Source: Paraburkholderia kururiensis (GTDB lineage Bacteria; Pseudomonadota; Gammaproteobacteria; Burkholderiales; Burkholderiaceae). From it: a stretch of 64,000 bases of DNA. A program made the translations under genes and the position numbers. Under the pieces are notes generated by a model. The model had not been told where the DNA came from and ran no database searches. It saw only the letters and a list, made by a program, of their open reading frames with translations. Each line of letters opens with the position of its first letter. The first letter of the stretch is position 1. The stretch covers positions 3,906,001-3,970,000 of the forward strand of contig NZ_CP139965.1 in the NCBI RefSeq assembly GCF_034424375.1, given 5' to 3'. Of this stretch, positions 8,857 through 17,037 are shown piece by piece.

Positions 8857-9612
8857 TCAGTGACGCAGCTTGTAGCCGGATGCGAGCATGCGCATCGCGA
8901 GCACGGCAAGCGCCACGAAGAAACCGGCGACGATCGCAAGGCTCGCCAGCGGGTCGATGTCCGACACGCCGAAAAAGCCGTAGCGAAAGCCGTCGATCAT
9001 GTAGAAAAACGGATTGAGCCGCGACACCTCGCGCCATACGGGCGGCAGCGTGTGCGTGGAGTAGAACACGCCCGAAAGGAACGTGAGCGGCATGATCAGA
9101 AAATTCTGGAACGCGGCGAGTTGGTCGAACTTCTCAGCCCAGATGCCGGCAATGAGTCCGAGCGTGCCGAGAATCGCCGAACCGAGCAGCGCGAACAGCA
9201 CGATGTAGAGCGGCGCTGCGAAGCTCACCGGAATGAACCAGATGGTCACGACAAACACGCCCGCGCCCACGGCGAGGCCGCGCACGACAGAGGCCAGCAC
9301 GTAGGCGCCGAACATTTCCCAATGCGACAGCGGCGGCAGCAGCACGAACACGAGGTTCCCCGTGATCTTCGACTGGATCAGCGATGACGAGCTGTTGGCG
9401 AATGCGTTCTGCAGCACGCTCATCATCACGAGGCCTGGTATCAGGAAGCTCGTGTATTCGACGCCGGCATACACCTCGACGTGATCGCGCAACGCGTGGC
9501 CGAAAATGGTGAGATAAAGCAGCGCGGTGATGACGGGTGCCAGCACGGTCTGGAACGAGACCTTCCAGAAACGCAGCACTTCCTTGTAGAACAGCGTGCG
9601 AAATCCGCTCAT
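8857..9612 (-). CDS. ABC-2 type transporter permease
   Basis: The 251-residue integral membrane protein has about six hydrophobic segments and the ABC-2 family pattern, including GNLVFVLLPPLS and the C-terminal LNPFFYMIDGFRYGFFG. It should dimerise and pair with the ATPase encoded just upstream; the two genes overlap by four bases (9609-9612). It resembles the NodJ/YadH export permeases. The substrate is unknown. Its place between mlaB and ibaG hints at an envelope substrate, which is inference only. Confidence 0.9.
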   Translation of the reverse strand: MSGFRTLFYKEVLRFWKVSFQTVLAPVITALLYLTIFGHALRDHVEVYAGVEYTSFLIPGLVMMSVLQNAFANSSSSLIQSKITGNLVFVLLPPLSHWEMFGAYVLASVVRGLAVGAGVFVVTIWFIPVSFAAPLYIVLFALLGSAILGTLGLIAGIWAEKFDQLAAFQNFLIMPLTFLSGVFYSTHTLPPVWREVSRLNPFFYMIDGFRYGFFGVSDIDPLASLAIVAGFFVALAVLAMRMLASGYKLRH

Positions 9613-10535
9613 GCCAGCCCCTCGACCACTTCGGGGCCGTTCATGACCTGCACGAAGACATCTTCCAGATCGGCCTTGCGCACTTCGATTTCGTCGAACG
9701 TGCAGCCCGCCGCGCGACACTGCGCGAGGATGCCTTCCACGTCGTCGTAGCTCGACAGACGCAGCAGATGCTGGTGACCCTGTACGTTGGTCGGATCCAC
9801 TTCGAGCGCGCGCAGTTCGGCCGGCAACACGCCGGTCGCGAAGCGCACGAAGAGCTGCATGCCGGCGAAGCGCTGCAGCAACGCACTCGTGCGGTCCAGC
9901 GCCACCACTTCACCGCGCCGCAGCATCGCGATGCGATCGCACAGCGCCTCGGCTTCTTCCAGATAGTGCGTCGTGAGCACGATGGTGTGTCCCTCGCGAT
10001 TCAGGCGCGAAACGAATTTCCAGAGCGTCTGGCGCAGTTCGACGTCGACGCCGGCCGTGGGTTCGTCGAGCACGATGACAGGCGGCCGGTGCACCAGCGC
10101 CTGCGCCACGAGCACGCGACGCTTCATGCCGCCCGAGAGCGCGCGCATGTTGACGTCCGCCTTTTCGGTGAGGTCGAGGTTGGCCATCACCTCGTCGATC
10201 CACGCGTCGTTGTTGCGCAGGCCGTAGTAGCCGGACTGGATGCGCAGCGTTTCGCGAACCGTGAAGAACGGGTCGAAGACAAGTTCCTGTGGAACGACGC
10301 CGAGCGCGCGCCGCGCGGCGCGAAAATCGCTCACGACGTCGTGGCCCAGTACCTTCACCGTGCCTTCGTCCGCGCGCGAGAGTCCGGCGAGAATGCTGAT
10401 GAGCGTCGTTTTGCCCGCGCCGTTCGGGCCGAGCAGCCCGAAGAATTCGCCTTCTTCAACCGTGAGACTGACGCCCTTGAGCGCCTGCAACTCCTTGAAG
10501 CGCTTCCTGACGTTACGGATTTCTATGGCTGGCAT
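9609..10535 (-). CDS. ABC-2 type transporter ATP-binding protein
   Basis: The 308-residue cytoplasmic ATPase carries Walker A (GPNGAGKTT), Q-loop region, signature LSGGMKRR, Walker B (VIVLDEPTAGVD) and the H-loop histidine (VLTTHYLEEAE). The NodI/YadG-like subfamily is used by ABC-2 exporters. ATG 10535 starts the conserved MPAIEIRNVRKRF. A C-terminal region of about 80 residues beyond the nucleotide-binding domain is typical of this subfamily. Co-translated with the permease. Confidence 0.92.
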   Translation of the reverse strand: MPAIEIRNVRKRFKELQALKGVSLTVEEGEFFGLLGPNGAGKTTLISILAGLSRADEGTVKVLGHDVVSDFRAARRALGVVPQELVFDPFFTVRETLRIQSGYYGLRNNDAWIDEVMANLDLTEKADVNMRALSGGMKRRVLVAQALVHRPPVIVLDEPTAGVDVELRQTLWKFVSRLNREGHTIVLTTHYLEEAEALCDRIAMLRRGEVVALDRTSALLQRFAGMQLFVRFATGVLPAELRALEVDPTNVQGHQHLLRLSSYDDVEGILAQCRAAGCTFDEIEVRKADLEDVFVQVMNGPEVVEGLA

Positions 10536-10615
10536 GACTGGTGCGCCGCTTCGCTGCGCGGCGGCGCCTGATAGGTGCGATAGGTGTGAGGCAAAGGTCT
10601 GCTGTAACCGCATGC

Positions 10616-10651
10616 TTTTGGGGCCAGCTGGAGCGGCCTGAAGCCCCAAAA
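10616..10651 (-). other. Inverted repeat in the leader of the ABC-2 operon
   Basis: Nine-base perfect arms, TTTTGGGGC and GCCCCAAAA, are separated by 18 bases. They lie between a TATAAT box and the ATPase start, so they would fold in the 5' leader. The A/T tracts lie inside the arms, so it does not look like an ordinary terminator. Confidence 0.45.
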
Positions 10652-10660
10652 AAACGCTTG

Positions 10661-10666
10661 ATTATA
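10661..10666 (-). promoter_or_regulatory. Candidate -10 box upstream of the ABC-2 operon
   Basis: A perfect TATAAT on the minus strand lies about 125 bases upstream of the ATPase ATG in the mlaB-ATPase gap. No good -35 hexamer is visible at 16-18 bases. It may give the ABC-2 / ibaG / murA / his genes their own transcript in addition to read-through from mla. Confidence 0.4.
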
Positions 10667-10754
10667 GGGCAAAGTGACATGCCCTCGCCCGCATGGGCTT
10701 TCGGAGAAGCAGAGGAAGGAAGTGACCCGGTCCGGCATGCGCCGGCACCGGGCA

Positions 10755-11033
10755 TCAATGTCGAGCCGGTTGCGGCGTGAGCAGCGCGTCTACGCCGTAG
10801 ACCTGTGCGAGGCTGGCGAGCCCCGTGGGGAGATTGACGATTTCGAGCGCCGCGCCGCGCTTCGTCGCGGCGCGTTGCCATGCGAGCAGCACGGCAAGCG
10901 CCGACGAATCGAACTGGGTGAGCGGCGTGCAGTCCACCACCGTGGCGCCGGCGGCAATGCGTTGGAGCCCCGCCGCGAGCGCGGCGTTCGCGCTCGCGTG
11001 GGTCAGCGTGCCGCCCGTTTCGAAGCGGCTCAC
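10755..11033 (-). CDS. mlaB: MlaB, STAS-domain subunit of the Mla ABC transporter
   Basis: A 92-residue STAS-domain protein that binds and stabilises the MlaF ATPase in the MlaFEDB inner-membrane complex for phospholipid transport. The core STAS motif is TQFDSSALAVLLAW, with Ser residues at the position phosphorylated in anti-sigma-factor antagonists. The start is GTG at 11033, overlapping the mlaC stop as GTGA; the frame is open further upstream inside mlaC, but that part is a shadow. Last gene of the mla set. Confidence 0.88.
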   Translation of the reverse strand: MSRFETGGTLTHASANAALAAGLQRIAAGATVVDCTPLTQFDSSALAVLLAWQRAATKRGAALEIVNLPTGLASLAQVYGVDALLTPQPARH

Positions 11034-11662
11034 GACGAGACCTTGCCCGATGCCAGCTGCTGGTTGCGTTGGGTGAGGAACTGGATCAGACCGTCCACGC
11101 CGCCTTGCTGGATCTTCTCGTTGAACTGCTGCTGGTAGGCCTGAATGAGCCACGCGCCTAGCACGTTGATGTCGTACACGCGCCAGCCCTGCGGCGTCTT
11201 GTACAGCCGATAGTCGAGCTCGACCGGCGAGCCGTTGTTCATGACCACCGAACGCACGACGACGTCCGTATCGTCAGGATTCGCGCGGAACGGCTTGTAC
11301 TGGATCTGCTGGTCGCGAACCTGCGCGAGCGCGCCGGCGTAGGTGCGAATCAGCAGCATCTTGAACTGCTCGACGAGCTGGCTCTGCTGGTCCGGCGTGG
11401 CCGTGCGCCACGCGCGGCCCATGGCGAGTTGCGTGGTGCGGCGGAAATCCGTGTAAGGCAGGATCTTCTCGTTGACGAGCTTCGTGATCTCGCCGATATC
11501 GCCCTTCTGGATGGACTTGTCGCTGCGGATCGTGTCCATGACCTGGGTGGTGACTGTCTTGATCAGGCCGTCCGGCGAGGTGGTGTCCGAAGTCTGCGCG
11601 GACGCGACGCCGGTGAAAGAAAAGAACGCGAGAAGCAGCGGAATGAGGAAGAACTTTTTCAT
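11030..11662 (-). CDS. mlaC: MlaC, periplasmic phospholipid-binding protein
   Basis: The 210-residue soluble periplasmic shuttle carries phospholipids between MlaA in the outer membrane and MlaFEDB in the inner membrane. A cleavable signal peptide is evident (MKKFFLIPLLLAFF to a cut after GVASA). Family features include KLVNEKILPYTDFRR, the AMGRAWRTATPDQQ segment and a C-terminal GWRVYDINV strand. ATG 11662 was chosen over an earlier in-frame Met because it begins the signal peptide. Confidence 0.94.
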   Translation of the reverse strand: MKKFFLIPLLLAFFSFTGVASAQTSDTTSPDGLIKTVTTQVMDTIRSDKSIQKGDIGEITKLVNEKILPYTDFRRTTQLAMGRAWRTATPDQQSQLVEQFKMLLIRTYAGALAQVRDQQIQYKPFRANPDDTDVVVRSVVMNNGSPVELDYRLYKTPQGWRVYDINVLGAWLIQAYQQQFNEKIQQGGVDGLIQFLTQRNQQLASGKVSS

Positions 11663-11775
11663 GTGGGTTCCTGCTGTTGGAAAAACGCAGTTATTGGAGC
11701 CGACGATAGCACGCAAGTTCTGGCCGGCTCCATACGCAAACTGCGACAGTCGTTTCCAGGTGTTACGGTGCCTGT

Positions 11776-12723
11776 TCAGTGCAGTTTGAGCGACGGATAG
11801 CCGAAACGTGCGGGCGGCACGATCTGACCGGCCGGCACCGTCGTTTCCGTTCCGGGCGCGAGACCAGGCGCGGCCGTACCGGATGCCGGCGAAGCGGTGG
11901 CCGCCGTGCCCGAGGCGGCAGCAGCCGCAGCGGCACCGCTGGCCGCAGTGGCCGCACCTGTGGCCGGCGCCGCGCCGTCCTCGACGTTTTCGTACTTCGG
12001 CGGCGGCGCGCCTTCGTCATAGTTGGGCAGCGCCGCGGACGAACCGTCGGACAGCAGCGACTGGCGCCGCTGCAGATAGGTGTTGCGCACAAACGAGTAC
12101 TTGTCGATGGCGGCCGCTTCCAGCACGTCGCCCGCACCCAGCAGGTTCGCGCGCGTGTTCACGATGTTGAGGCCGTAAAGGCCCCAGCTGAGACCCGGCG
12201 GATCGATGTAGCTGAGCGGGTTCACATAGTAGTTGCCGATCGACCCCACCGCGTCGCGCACCGTGCTCGGCCCGAACAGCGGCAGCACGAGGTACGGGCC
12301 GGCAGGCACGCCGTAATGGCCGAGCGTCAGGCCGAGATCCTGGTTGTGCTTGGGCAGCTTCGCGAGCGTGGCCACGTCGAACAGACCGCCCACGCCGAAC
12401 ACCGTGTTGATCACGATGCGCATAATGTCTTCCACGCCGTCCGTGATCTTCAGCTGCAACAGGTTGTTGGCTGCGATATAGACGTCGCCGATGTTCGAAA
12501 AGAAGTTCGTGACGCTGTCGCGCACGGGCTGCGGCGTGACCTTGACGTAGCCGCGCGCCACGGGCTTGAGCGCGTACTGGTCGACCTTGTCGTTGAAGGT
12601 GAAGATCGTGCGGTTCAGGCCTTCGAGCGGGTCTTCCTTCGTCGGCGTCTGCACGGTCGAGCAGCCCGCCAGGGCGACCACCCCAAGAGCCAGCGCAGTG
12701 CGACGAATGGGTGCGTTTTTCAT
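11776..12723 (-). CDS. mlaA: MlaA (VacJ) outer-membrane lipoprotein
   Basis: MlaA forms a ring in the outer membrane that removes phospholipids from the outer leaflet and hands them to MlaC. The lipobox LAGC places the lipidated cysteine at residue 21. The conserved core runs to about residue 235 (EGLNRTIFTFND, LGLTLGHYGVPAGPYLVLPLFGPS as two family segments, YVNPLSYID). The last roughly 80 residues are Ala/Pro/Thr-rich, low-complexity and without a predicted fold. In E. coli mlaA is elsewhere; here it is inside the operon between mlaD and mlaC. Confidence 0.95.
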   Translation of the reverse strand: MKNAPIRRTALALGVVALAGCSTVQTPTKEDPLEGLNRTIFTFNDKVDQYALKPVARGYVKVTPQPVRDSVTNFFSNIGDVYIAANNLLQLKITDGVEDIMRIVINTVFGVGGLFDVATLAKLPKHNQDLGLTLGHYGVPAGPYLVLPLFGPSTVRDAVGSIGNYYVNPLSYIDPPGLSWGLYGLNIVNTRANLLGAGDVLEAAAIDKYSFVRNTYLQRRQSLLSDGSSAALPNYDEGAPPPKYENVEDGAAPATGAATAASGAAAAAAASGTAATASPASGTAAPGLAPGTETTVPAGQIVPPARFGYPSLKLH

Positions 12724-12743
12724 CGTTCTTGTTCTCCGTGTTC

Positions 12744-13283
12744 TTATTGGGCGCCGGAGGCCGGCGCCGCCACCGCCGGTGCCGCTGGCGCGGGCGGTGC
12801 TGCGCCTGCGGCGGGCTTCGCAGCCCCCGAGTCCGCCGCCTTGCTGTACAGGAACTGCCCGATCAGGTTCTCGAGCACGATGGCCGACTGCGTCATGGCG
12901 ATCGTGTCGCCGGCCTTCAGCATTTCGCTGTCGCCGCCCGGCTCGAGCCCGATGTACTGCTCGCCCAGCAGACCCGAGGTGAGGATCTTGGCCGACGTGT
13001 CCTTCGGAAACTGGTACTGCTTGTCCAGATCGATCGTGACGAGCGCCTGGTACGTGTTCGTGTCGAAGCTGATGGACGCCACGCGGCCCACCGTCACGCC
13101 CGCGCTCTTCACCGGCGCGCGCGGCTTCAGCCCGCCGATGTTGTCGAACTTGAGCTTGACCGGGTAGGTCGCCTGAAAGGACAGCGAGCTCATGTTGCCG
13201 ACCTTCAGCGCGAGAAACAGCAGCGCAATGAAGCCCGCCACCACGAACAGGCCGACCCAGAAGTCGAGAGCAGTCTTTTTCAT
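12744..13283 (-). CDS. mlaD: MlaD, MCE-domain inner-membrane protein
   Basis: The 179-residue protein has one N-terminal membrane helix (residues about 8-27) and an MCE domain (about 38-118) with the LKFDNIGGLKPRAPVK and VGRVASI pattern. MlaD forms the hexameric periplasmic ring on MlaFEB through which lipid passes. The last 30 residues are Ala/Pro-rich. ATG 13283 (MKKTALDFWVGL) was preferred over an upstream Met at 13316 because it fits the family start. Confidence 0.94.
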   Translation of the reverse strand: MKKTALDFWVGLFVVAGFIALLFLALKVGNMSSLSFQATYPVKLKFDNIGGLKPRAPVKSAGVTVGRVASISFDTNTYQALVTIDLDKQYQFPKDTSAKILTSGLLGEQYIGLEPGGDSEMLKAGDTIAMTQSAIVLENLIGQFLYSKAADSGAAKPAAGAAPPAPAAPAVAAPASGAQ

Positions 13284-13372
13284 CGTCATCCCAATGAGAA
13301 ACCGTTGCCGCGGCACGGCGCCGGGCGGCGGGGCGCGTTCAGCGCTCCACAGGCCGCGCGGCGCATGCCGCG

Positions 13373-14140
13373 CTAGCTGAACATCAATGCGGTCAGCAGG
13401 AAATCGAGGCCTAGCACCGCGAGCGAGGCATACACCACTGTCTTCGTCGTGGCGCGCGATACGCCTTCAGGCGTCGGCTTCGCCTCGTAGCCCTGGAACA
13501 GCGCCACGAACGTGACGGCGAAACCGAACACGATACTCTTGATCACGCCGTTGCCCACGTCGCTCCAGACGTCCACGCCGCCCTGCATCTGCGACCAGAA
13601 TGCGCCGGAGTCGACGCCGATCAGCAGCACGCCCACCACGTAGCCGCCCAGCACGCCAATGGCGCTGAAAATCGCCGCGAGAATAGGCATCGCGATGACA
13701 CCCGCCCACATGCGCGGCGCGATCACGACGCGAACGGGGTCCACGGCCATCATTTCCATCGCCGTGAGTTGCTCACCCGCCTTCATCAGACCGATCTCGG
13801 CCGTAAGCGAAGTGCCCGCCCGGCCCGCGAACAGCAGCGCCGTGACGACCGGCCCGAGCTCGCGCACGAGCGAAAGCGCGACGAGCAGCCCGAGCGCCTG
13901 CTCGGAGCCGTAGCGATTCAGCGTGTAATAGCCCTGCAAGCCGAGTACGAAGCCGACGAACAGGCCGGACACCGCGATGATCACGATCGAGTAGTTGCCG
14001 ACGAAGTGAATCTGCTTCGTCACGAGGCGCGGACGCCGCAGCAACGGGAAGAACTCGAGCAGCAGGCGCAGGAAGAGCCTCGTGCCGTAACCCGCGCGCA
14101 CGAGCGCCGCGATGACGCGGCTTCCGATCAGACTGATCAT
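13373..14140 (-). CDS. mlaE: MlaE, permease of the Mla lipid transporter
   Basis: The 255-residue MlaE/YrbE-family permease has about five to six membrane segments. The characteristic RELGPVVTALLFAGRAG stretch is followed by TAEIGLMKAGEQLTAMEMM. It dimerises with two MlaF ATPases. The ATG overlaps the mlaF stop by four bases (14137-14140), so stoichiometric synthesis is likely. The first 30 residues are amphipathic and basic. Confidence 0.95.
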   Translation of the reverse strand: MISLIGSRVIAALVRAGYGTRLFLRLLLEFFPLLRRPRLVTKQIHFVGNYSIVIIAVSGLFVGFVLGLQGYYTLNRYGSEQALGLLVALSLVRELGPVVTALLFAGRAGTSLTAEIGLMKAGEQLTAMEMMAVDPVRVVIAPRMWAGVIAMPILAAIFSAIGVLGGYVVGVLLIGVDSGAFWSQMQGGVDVWSDVGNGVIKSIVFGFAVTFVALFQGYEAKPTPEGVSRATTKTVVYASLAVLGLDFLLTALMFS

Positions 14141-14967
14141 GCGTTACCCCCGCCCATGCCGAAGTCCGCACCGAGGCTGGCAGCGGGGTAATGAAAGCGG
14201 AACGGGCCGTCCGGCGCACCGTCGATGAACTGGCGAACGGTGGGGTCGCTCGATGCGCGCAACTGGTCGGGCGTGCCCTCGGCGTGCACGCGGCCGTTTG
14301 CGAGAAAGTAGACGTAGTCGGCAATCGCGAACGACTCCGGCACGTCGTGCGTGACGAGAATCGAGGTGGCGCCGAGTGCGTGGTTGAGCGTGCGAATCAG
14401 GTTGGCCGTGATGCCGAGCGAAATCGGGTCGAGCCCGGCGAACGGTTCGTCGTACATCATGAGTTCGGGGTCGAGTGCGATGGCGCGCGCAAGCGCCACG
14501 CGCCGCGCCATGCCGCCCGACACCTCGGACGGCGCAAGGTCGCGCGCGCCGCGCAGGCCGACAGCGTTCAGCTTCATGAGCACGAGGTCGCGGATCAGTT
14601 CTTCGGGCAGGTCGGTGTGCTCGCGCAGCGCGAACGCGACGTTCTCGAACACCGACATATCGGTGAAAAGCGCGCCGAACTGGAACAGCATGCCCATCTT
14701 GCGGCGCAGCGCGTAGAGGCCTTCGCGTGTCTGCGCGCCGACGTCCTCGCCGTGAAACAGCACCTGGCCGCGCTGCGCGCGCACGAGTCCGCCGATGAGG
14801 CGCAGCACCGTAGTCTTGCCGCCGCCCGAGCCGCCCATGACCGCTACCACCTGGCCACGCGCGAAGCGCATGTTCAGACCGGAGAGGACGAGCCGGTCGC
14901 CGTAACCGAAATCGACGTCGCGAAGCTCGAGAAGGGTCTCAGAAGAAGAAGGCACGTGGGCTGACAA
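14137..14967 (-). CDS. mlaF: MlaF, ATPase of the Mla lipid transporter
   Basis: The ATP-binding subunit has Walker A GGSGGGKTT, signature SGGMARRVALARA, Walker B ELMMYDEPFAGLDP and H-loop TSILVTHDVPES. About 270 residues. The start is uncertain: TTG 14967 has AAAGGA directly in front, and GTG 14955 has it 12-13 bases away; no ATG is available before the conserved LLELRDVDFGYGD. First gene of the mla series. Confidence 0.93.
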   Translation of the reverse strand: MSAHVPSSSETLLELRDVDFGYGDRLVLSGLNMRFARGQVVAVMGGSGGGKTTVLRLIGGLVRAQRGQVLFHGEDVGAQTREGLYALRRKMGMLFQFGALFTDMSVFENVAFALREHTDLPEELIRDLVLMKLNAVGLRGARDLAPSEVSGGMARRVALARAIALDPELMMYDEPFAGLDPISLGITANLIRTLNHALGATSILVTHDVPESFAIADYVYFLANGRVHAEGTPDQLRASSDPTVRQFIDGAPDGPFRFHYPAASLGADFGMGGGNA

Positions 14968-14987
14968 TCCTTTTACACGAAGGCCGA

Positions 14988-14993
14988 ATTATA
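14988..14993 (-). promoter_or_regulatory. Candidate -10 box of the mla operon
   Basis: A perfect TATAAT on the minus strand lies about 21 bases upstream of the mlaF start, in the 116-base gap after thiE. The context CCCTATAAT is shared with the candidate box at 10661-10666. No convincing -35 hexamer is visible. Confidence 0.4.
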
Positions 14994-15083
14994 GGGCCAT
15001 CATGAAGTTGCTGCCGCGACGTGCCCCGTCCGCTTAACCAAATCTAAACATCAGAGGTTAAGGCCAGATGTCTGGTCGGACGA

Positions 15084-16184
15084 TTATTGCGTAAACTCCC
15101 GCTGCAACGCAGCAACCGCGGCCGCGGGGTCGGCCGCTTCCGTCACGGCCCGCACGAGCGCCGCCGACCCCACGCCCGTGGCCAGCACCCGAGGCAGCAC
15201 GTCTGCGCTGATGCCGCCGATCGCCACGAGCGGCACAACGCCGCCCAGCAGTTGGACATAGCGGCCAAGCCGCACGAGTCCTTGCGGCGCGGTCGGCATC
15301 ACCTTTGTCGTGGTGGGAAACACCGCGCCCAGCGCAATGTAGCTGGGCCGGAAGTGCAGTGCCGTGAGCATTTCGTAGTAGCTGTGCGTCGAGAGGCCGA
15401 GCCGCAGGCCTGCCGCCGCAATCGCGGCGAAGTCGGCCACCCGCAGATCTTCCTGACCGAGATGCACGCCGTACGCGCCCGCCTCGATCGCTTCGCGCCA
15501 GTGATCGTTGATGAATACCTGCGCATCGTGCCGGCGACCGGCCGCCACACAACGCGCGATTTCCGCCTTCAGCACGTCCGGCTCAGCGTGCTTGAGCCTC
15601 AATTGCACCGTCTTCACGCCGTAGTCCAGCACGCGCTCCACCCAATCGGCTGTGGGCAGCACGGGATAGAGCCCCAGGCGCGAGGGGCAGGCCGGGAACG
15701 ATTGTGCCGGCGCGGCCGGCAGTCCAGCCACGCTTGGGAAGCGCGCGAGGTCCGTGGGCCATGCGTCGGCGGCGGTCCGTTCGTCGCCGTCGCGCCAGGC
15801 CATCGCGAGCGTCAGCGCATCGTGGGGATCAAAGCCGCAGTCGAGAAACGCTGCCAGCGCGGGAATCCAGTCTTCGGCGAGGTGGCCTTCGAGCGCATAG
15901 CGTTCGCCGCCCAGATGCAACGTGACGCGCGCTTCGGCGGCTTCGATCACGCCCGCGCCGCGCACGAGCCAGCTCGCGAGGTGTTCGCCCGCGTGGGACA
16001 CATTCGACACGACGATCAGGTCGCCGCCGTTCGGCTCGTCCGGCGCGGTCAGGCAGACGCGCCAAGGCGCGTGCGTGGGCGGCCAGTCGCCAAGACGCGC
16101 GCGGATGCGCTCCACGGCCTCGGTCAGTTCATCGGCGGGCGGCCAGAACAGCTCGCGCGCCGGCAAGGGCAATCTTTCGGTCAT
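15084..16184 (-). CDS. thiE: Thiamine phosphate synthase with N-terminal extra domain
   Basis: Couples HMP-pyrophosphate with thiazole phosphate to make thiamine phosphate. The 366 residues divide into an N-terminal region (about 1-160) and a C-terminal ThiE barrel (about 165-366). The barrel shows VQLRLKH, VFINDHW, GVHLGQEDL, LSTHSYYE, ALGAVFPTTTK and AIGGI. Ordinary ThiE is about 210 residues, so the first 160 are extra; a segment FDPHDALTLAMAW faintly recalls the end of ThiD kinases (inference). ATG 16182-16184 overlaps the thiG stop as ATGA. Last gene of the TPP-controlled operon. Confidence 0.93.
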   Translation of the reverse strand: MTERLPLPARELFWPPADELTEAVERIRARLGDWPPTHAPWRVCLTAPDEPNGGDLIVVSNVSHAGEHLASWLVRGAGVIEAAEARVTLHLGGERYALEGHLAEDWIPALAAFLDCGFDPHDALTLAMAWRDGDERTAADAWPTDLARFPSVAGLPAAPAQSFPACPSRLGLYPVLPTADWVERVLDYGVKTVQLRLKHAEPDVLKAEIARCVAAGRRHDAQVFINDHWREAIEAGAYGVHLGQEDLRVADFAAIAAAGLRLGLSTHSYYEMLTALHFRPSYIALGAVFPTTTKVMPTAPQGLVRLGRYVQLLGGVVPLVAIGGISADVLPRVLATGVGSAALVRAVTEAADPAAAVAALQREFTQ

Positions 16185-16996
16185 GCTGCACTCCCATCCT
16201 GATGCCAGAACGGCATGCCCACCACGGGCGTGCTCGCCTGCGCCGTCTGCCGTTCGGCCATCGGCCCGGCAAGGTATGCCTCGCGTCCGGCGTCCACGCC
16301 GAGCGCGAAGGCGCGCGCCATCGCTTCCGGGTGCGTCGCCTGCGACACGGCCGTGTTCAACAGCACGCCGTCGAAGCCCCACTCCATCACCTGGCACGCG
16401 TGCGACGGTACGCCGAGCCCCGCATCGACGATGAGCGGCACATCGGGCAGCCGTTCGCGCAGCACGCGCATCGCGTACGGATTCATCACGCCCTTGCCCG
16501 TGCCGATGGGCGCGCCCCACGGCATCAGCGCCTCGCAGCCCGCGTCGAGCAGGCGCCGGCCGATCACGAGATCTTCGGTGCAGTACGGCAGCACCTTGAA
16601 GCCGTCCTTGACGAGGCGCTCAGCCGCTTTGATCAACCCGACCGGGTCCGGTTGCAGCGTGTAGTCGTCGCCGATCAGTTCGAGCTTGATCCAGTCGGTT
16701 TCGAATACTTCGCGCGCCATGTGCGCGGTCGTCACGGCCTCGGCCACGGTCTGGCAGCCTGCCGTGTTCGGCAGAAGCGGCACGGCATGGCGTTTGAGCA
16801 GATCGAAGAAGCCGGCTTCGGCGCCGCCTTCGGTCATTTGCCGGCGCAGCGCGACGGTGACCATGCCGGGGCGCGCCGCCTCGATGGAACGCGACAGCGA
16901 CTGCAGCGACGGATAACGCGACGTGCCGAGCAGCACCCGGCTCGCGAAGGTTTCGCCGTAGAGCGTGAGCGCGTCGGCGGATGGGGAGAGGGTCAT
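16181..16996 (-). CDS. thiG: Thiazole synthase
   Basis: Builds the thiazole phosphate ring from DXP, dehydroglycine and the thiocarboxylate on ThiS. The 271-residue barrel has the DXP Schiff-base lysine in WIKLELIGDD and the phosphate loop VDAGLGVPSHA. Dehydroglycine would come from ThiO, encoded in the same operon, rather than ThiH. It begins 41 bases after thiS. Confidence 0.96.
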   Translation of the reverse strand: MTLSPSADALTLYGETFASRVLLGTSRYPSLQSLSRSIEAARPGMVTVALRRQMTEGGAEAGFFDLLKRHAVPLLPNTAGCQTVAEAVTTAHMAREVFETDWIKLELIGDDYTLQPDPVGLIKAAERLVKDGFKVLPYCTEDLVIGRRLLDAGCEALMPWGAPIGTGKGVMNPYAMRVLRERLPDVPLIVDAGLGVPSHACQVMEWGFDGVLLNTAVSQATHPEAMARAFALGVDAGREAYLAGPMAERQTAQASTPVVGMPFWHQDGSAA

Positions 16997-17037
16997 GGGA
17001 CGATCCTTTGCAGGTGACGGCGAGCGTGCGGCGCCGC

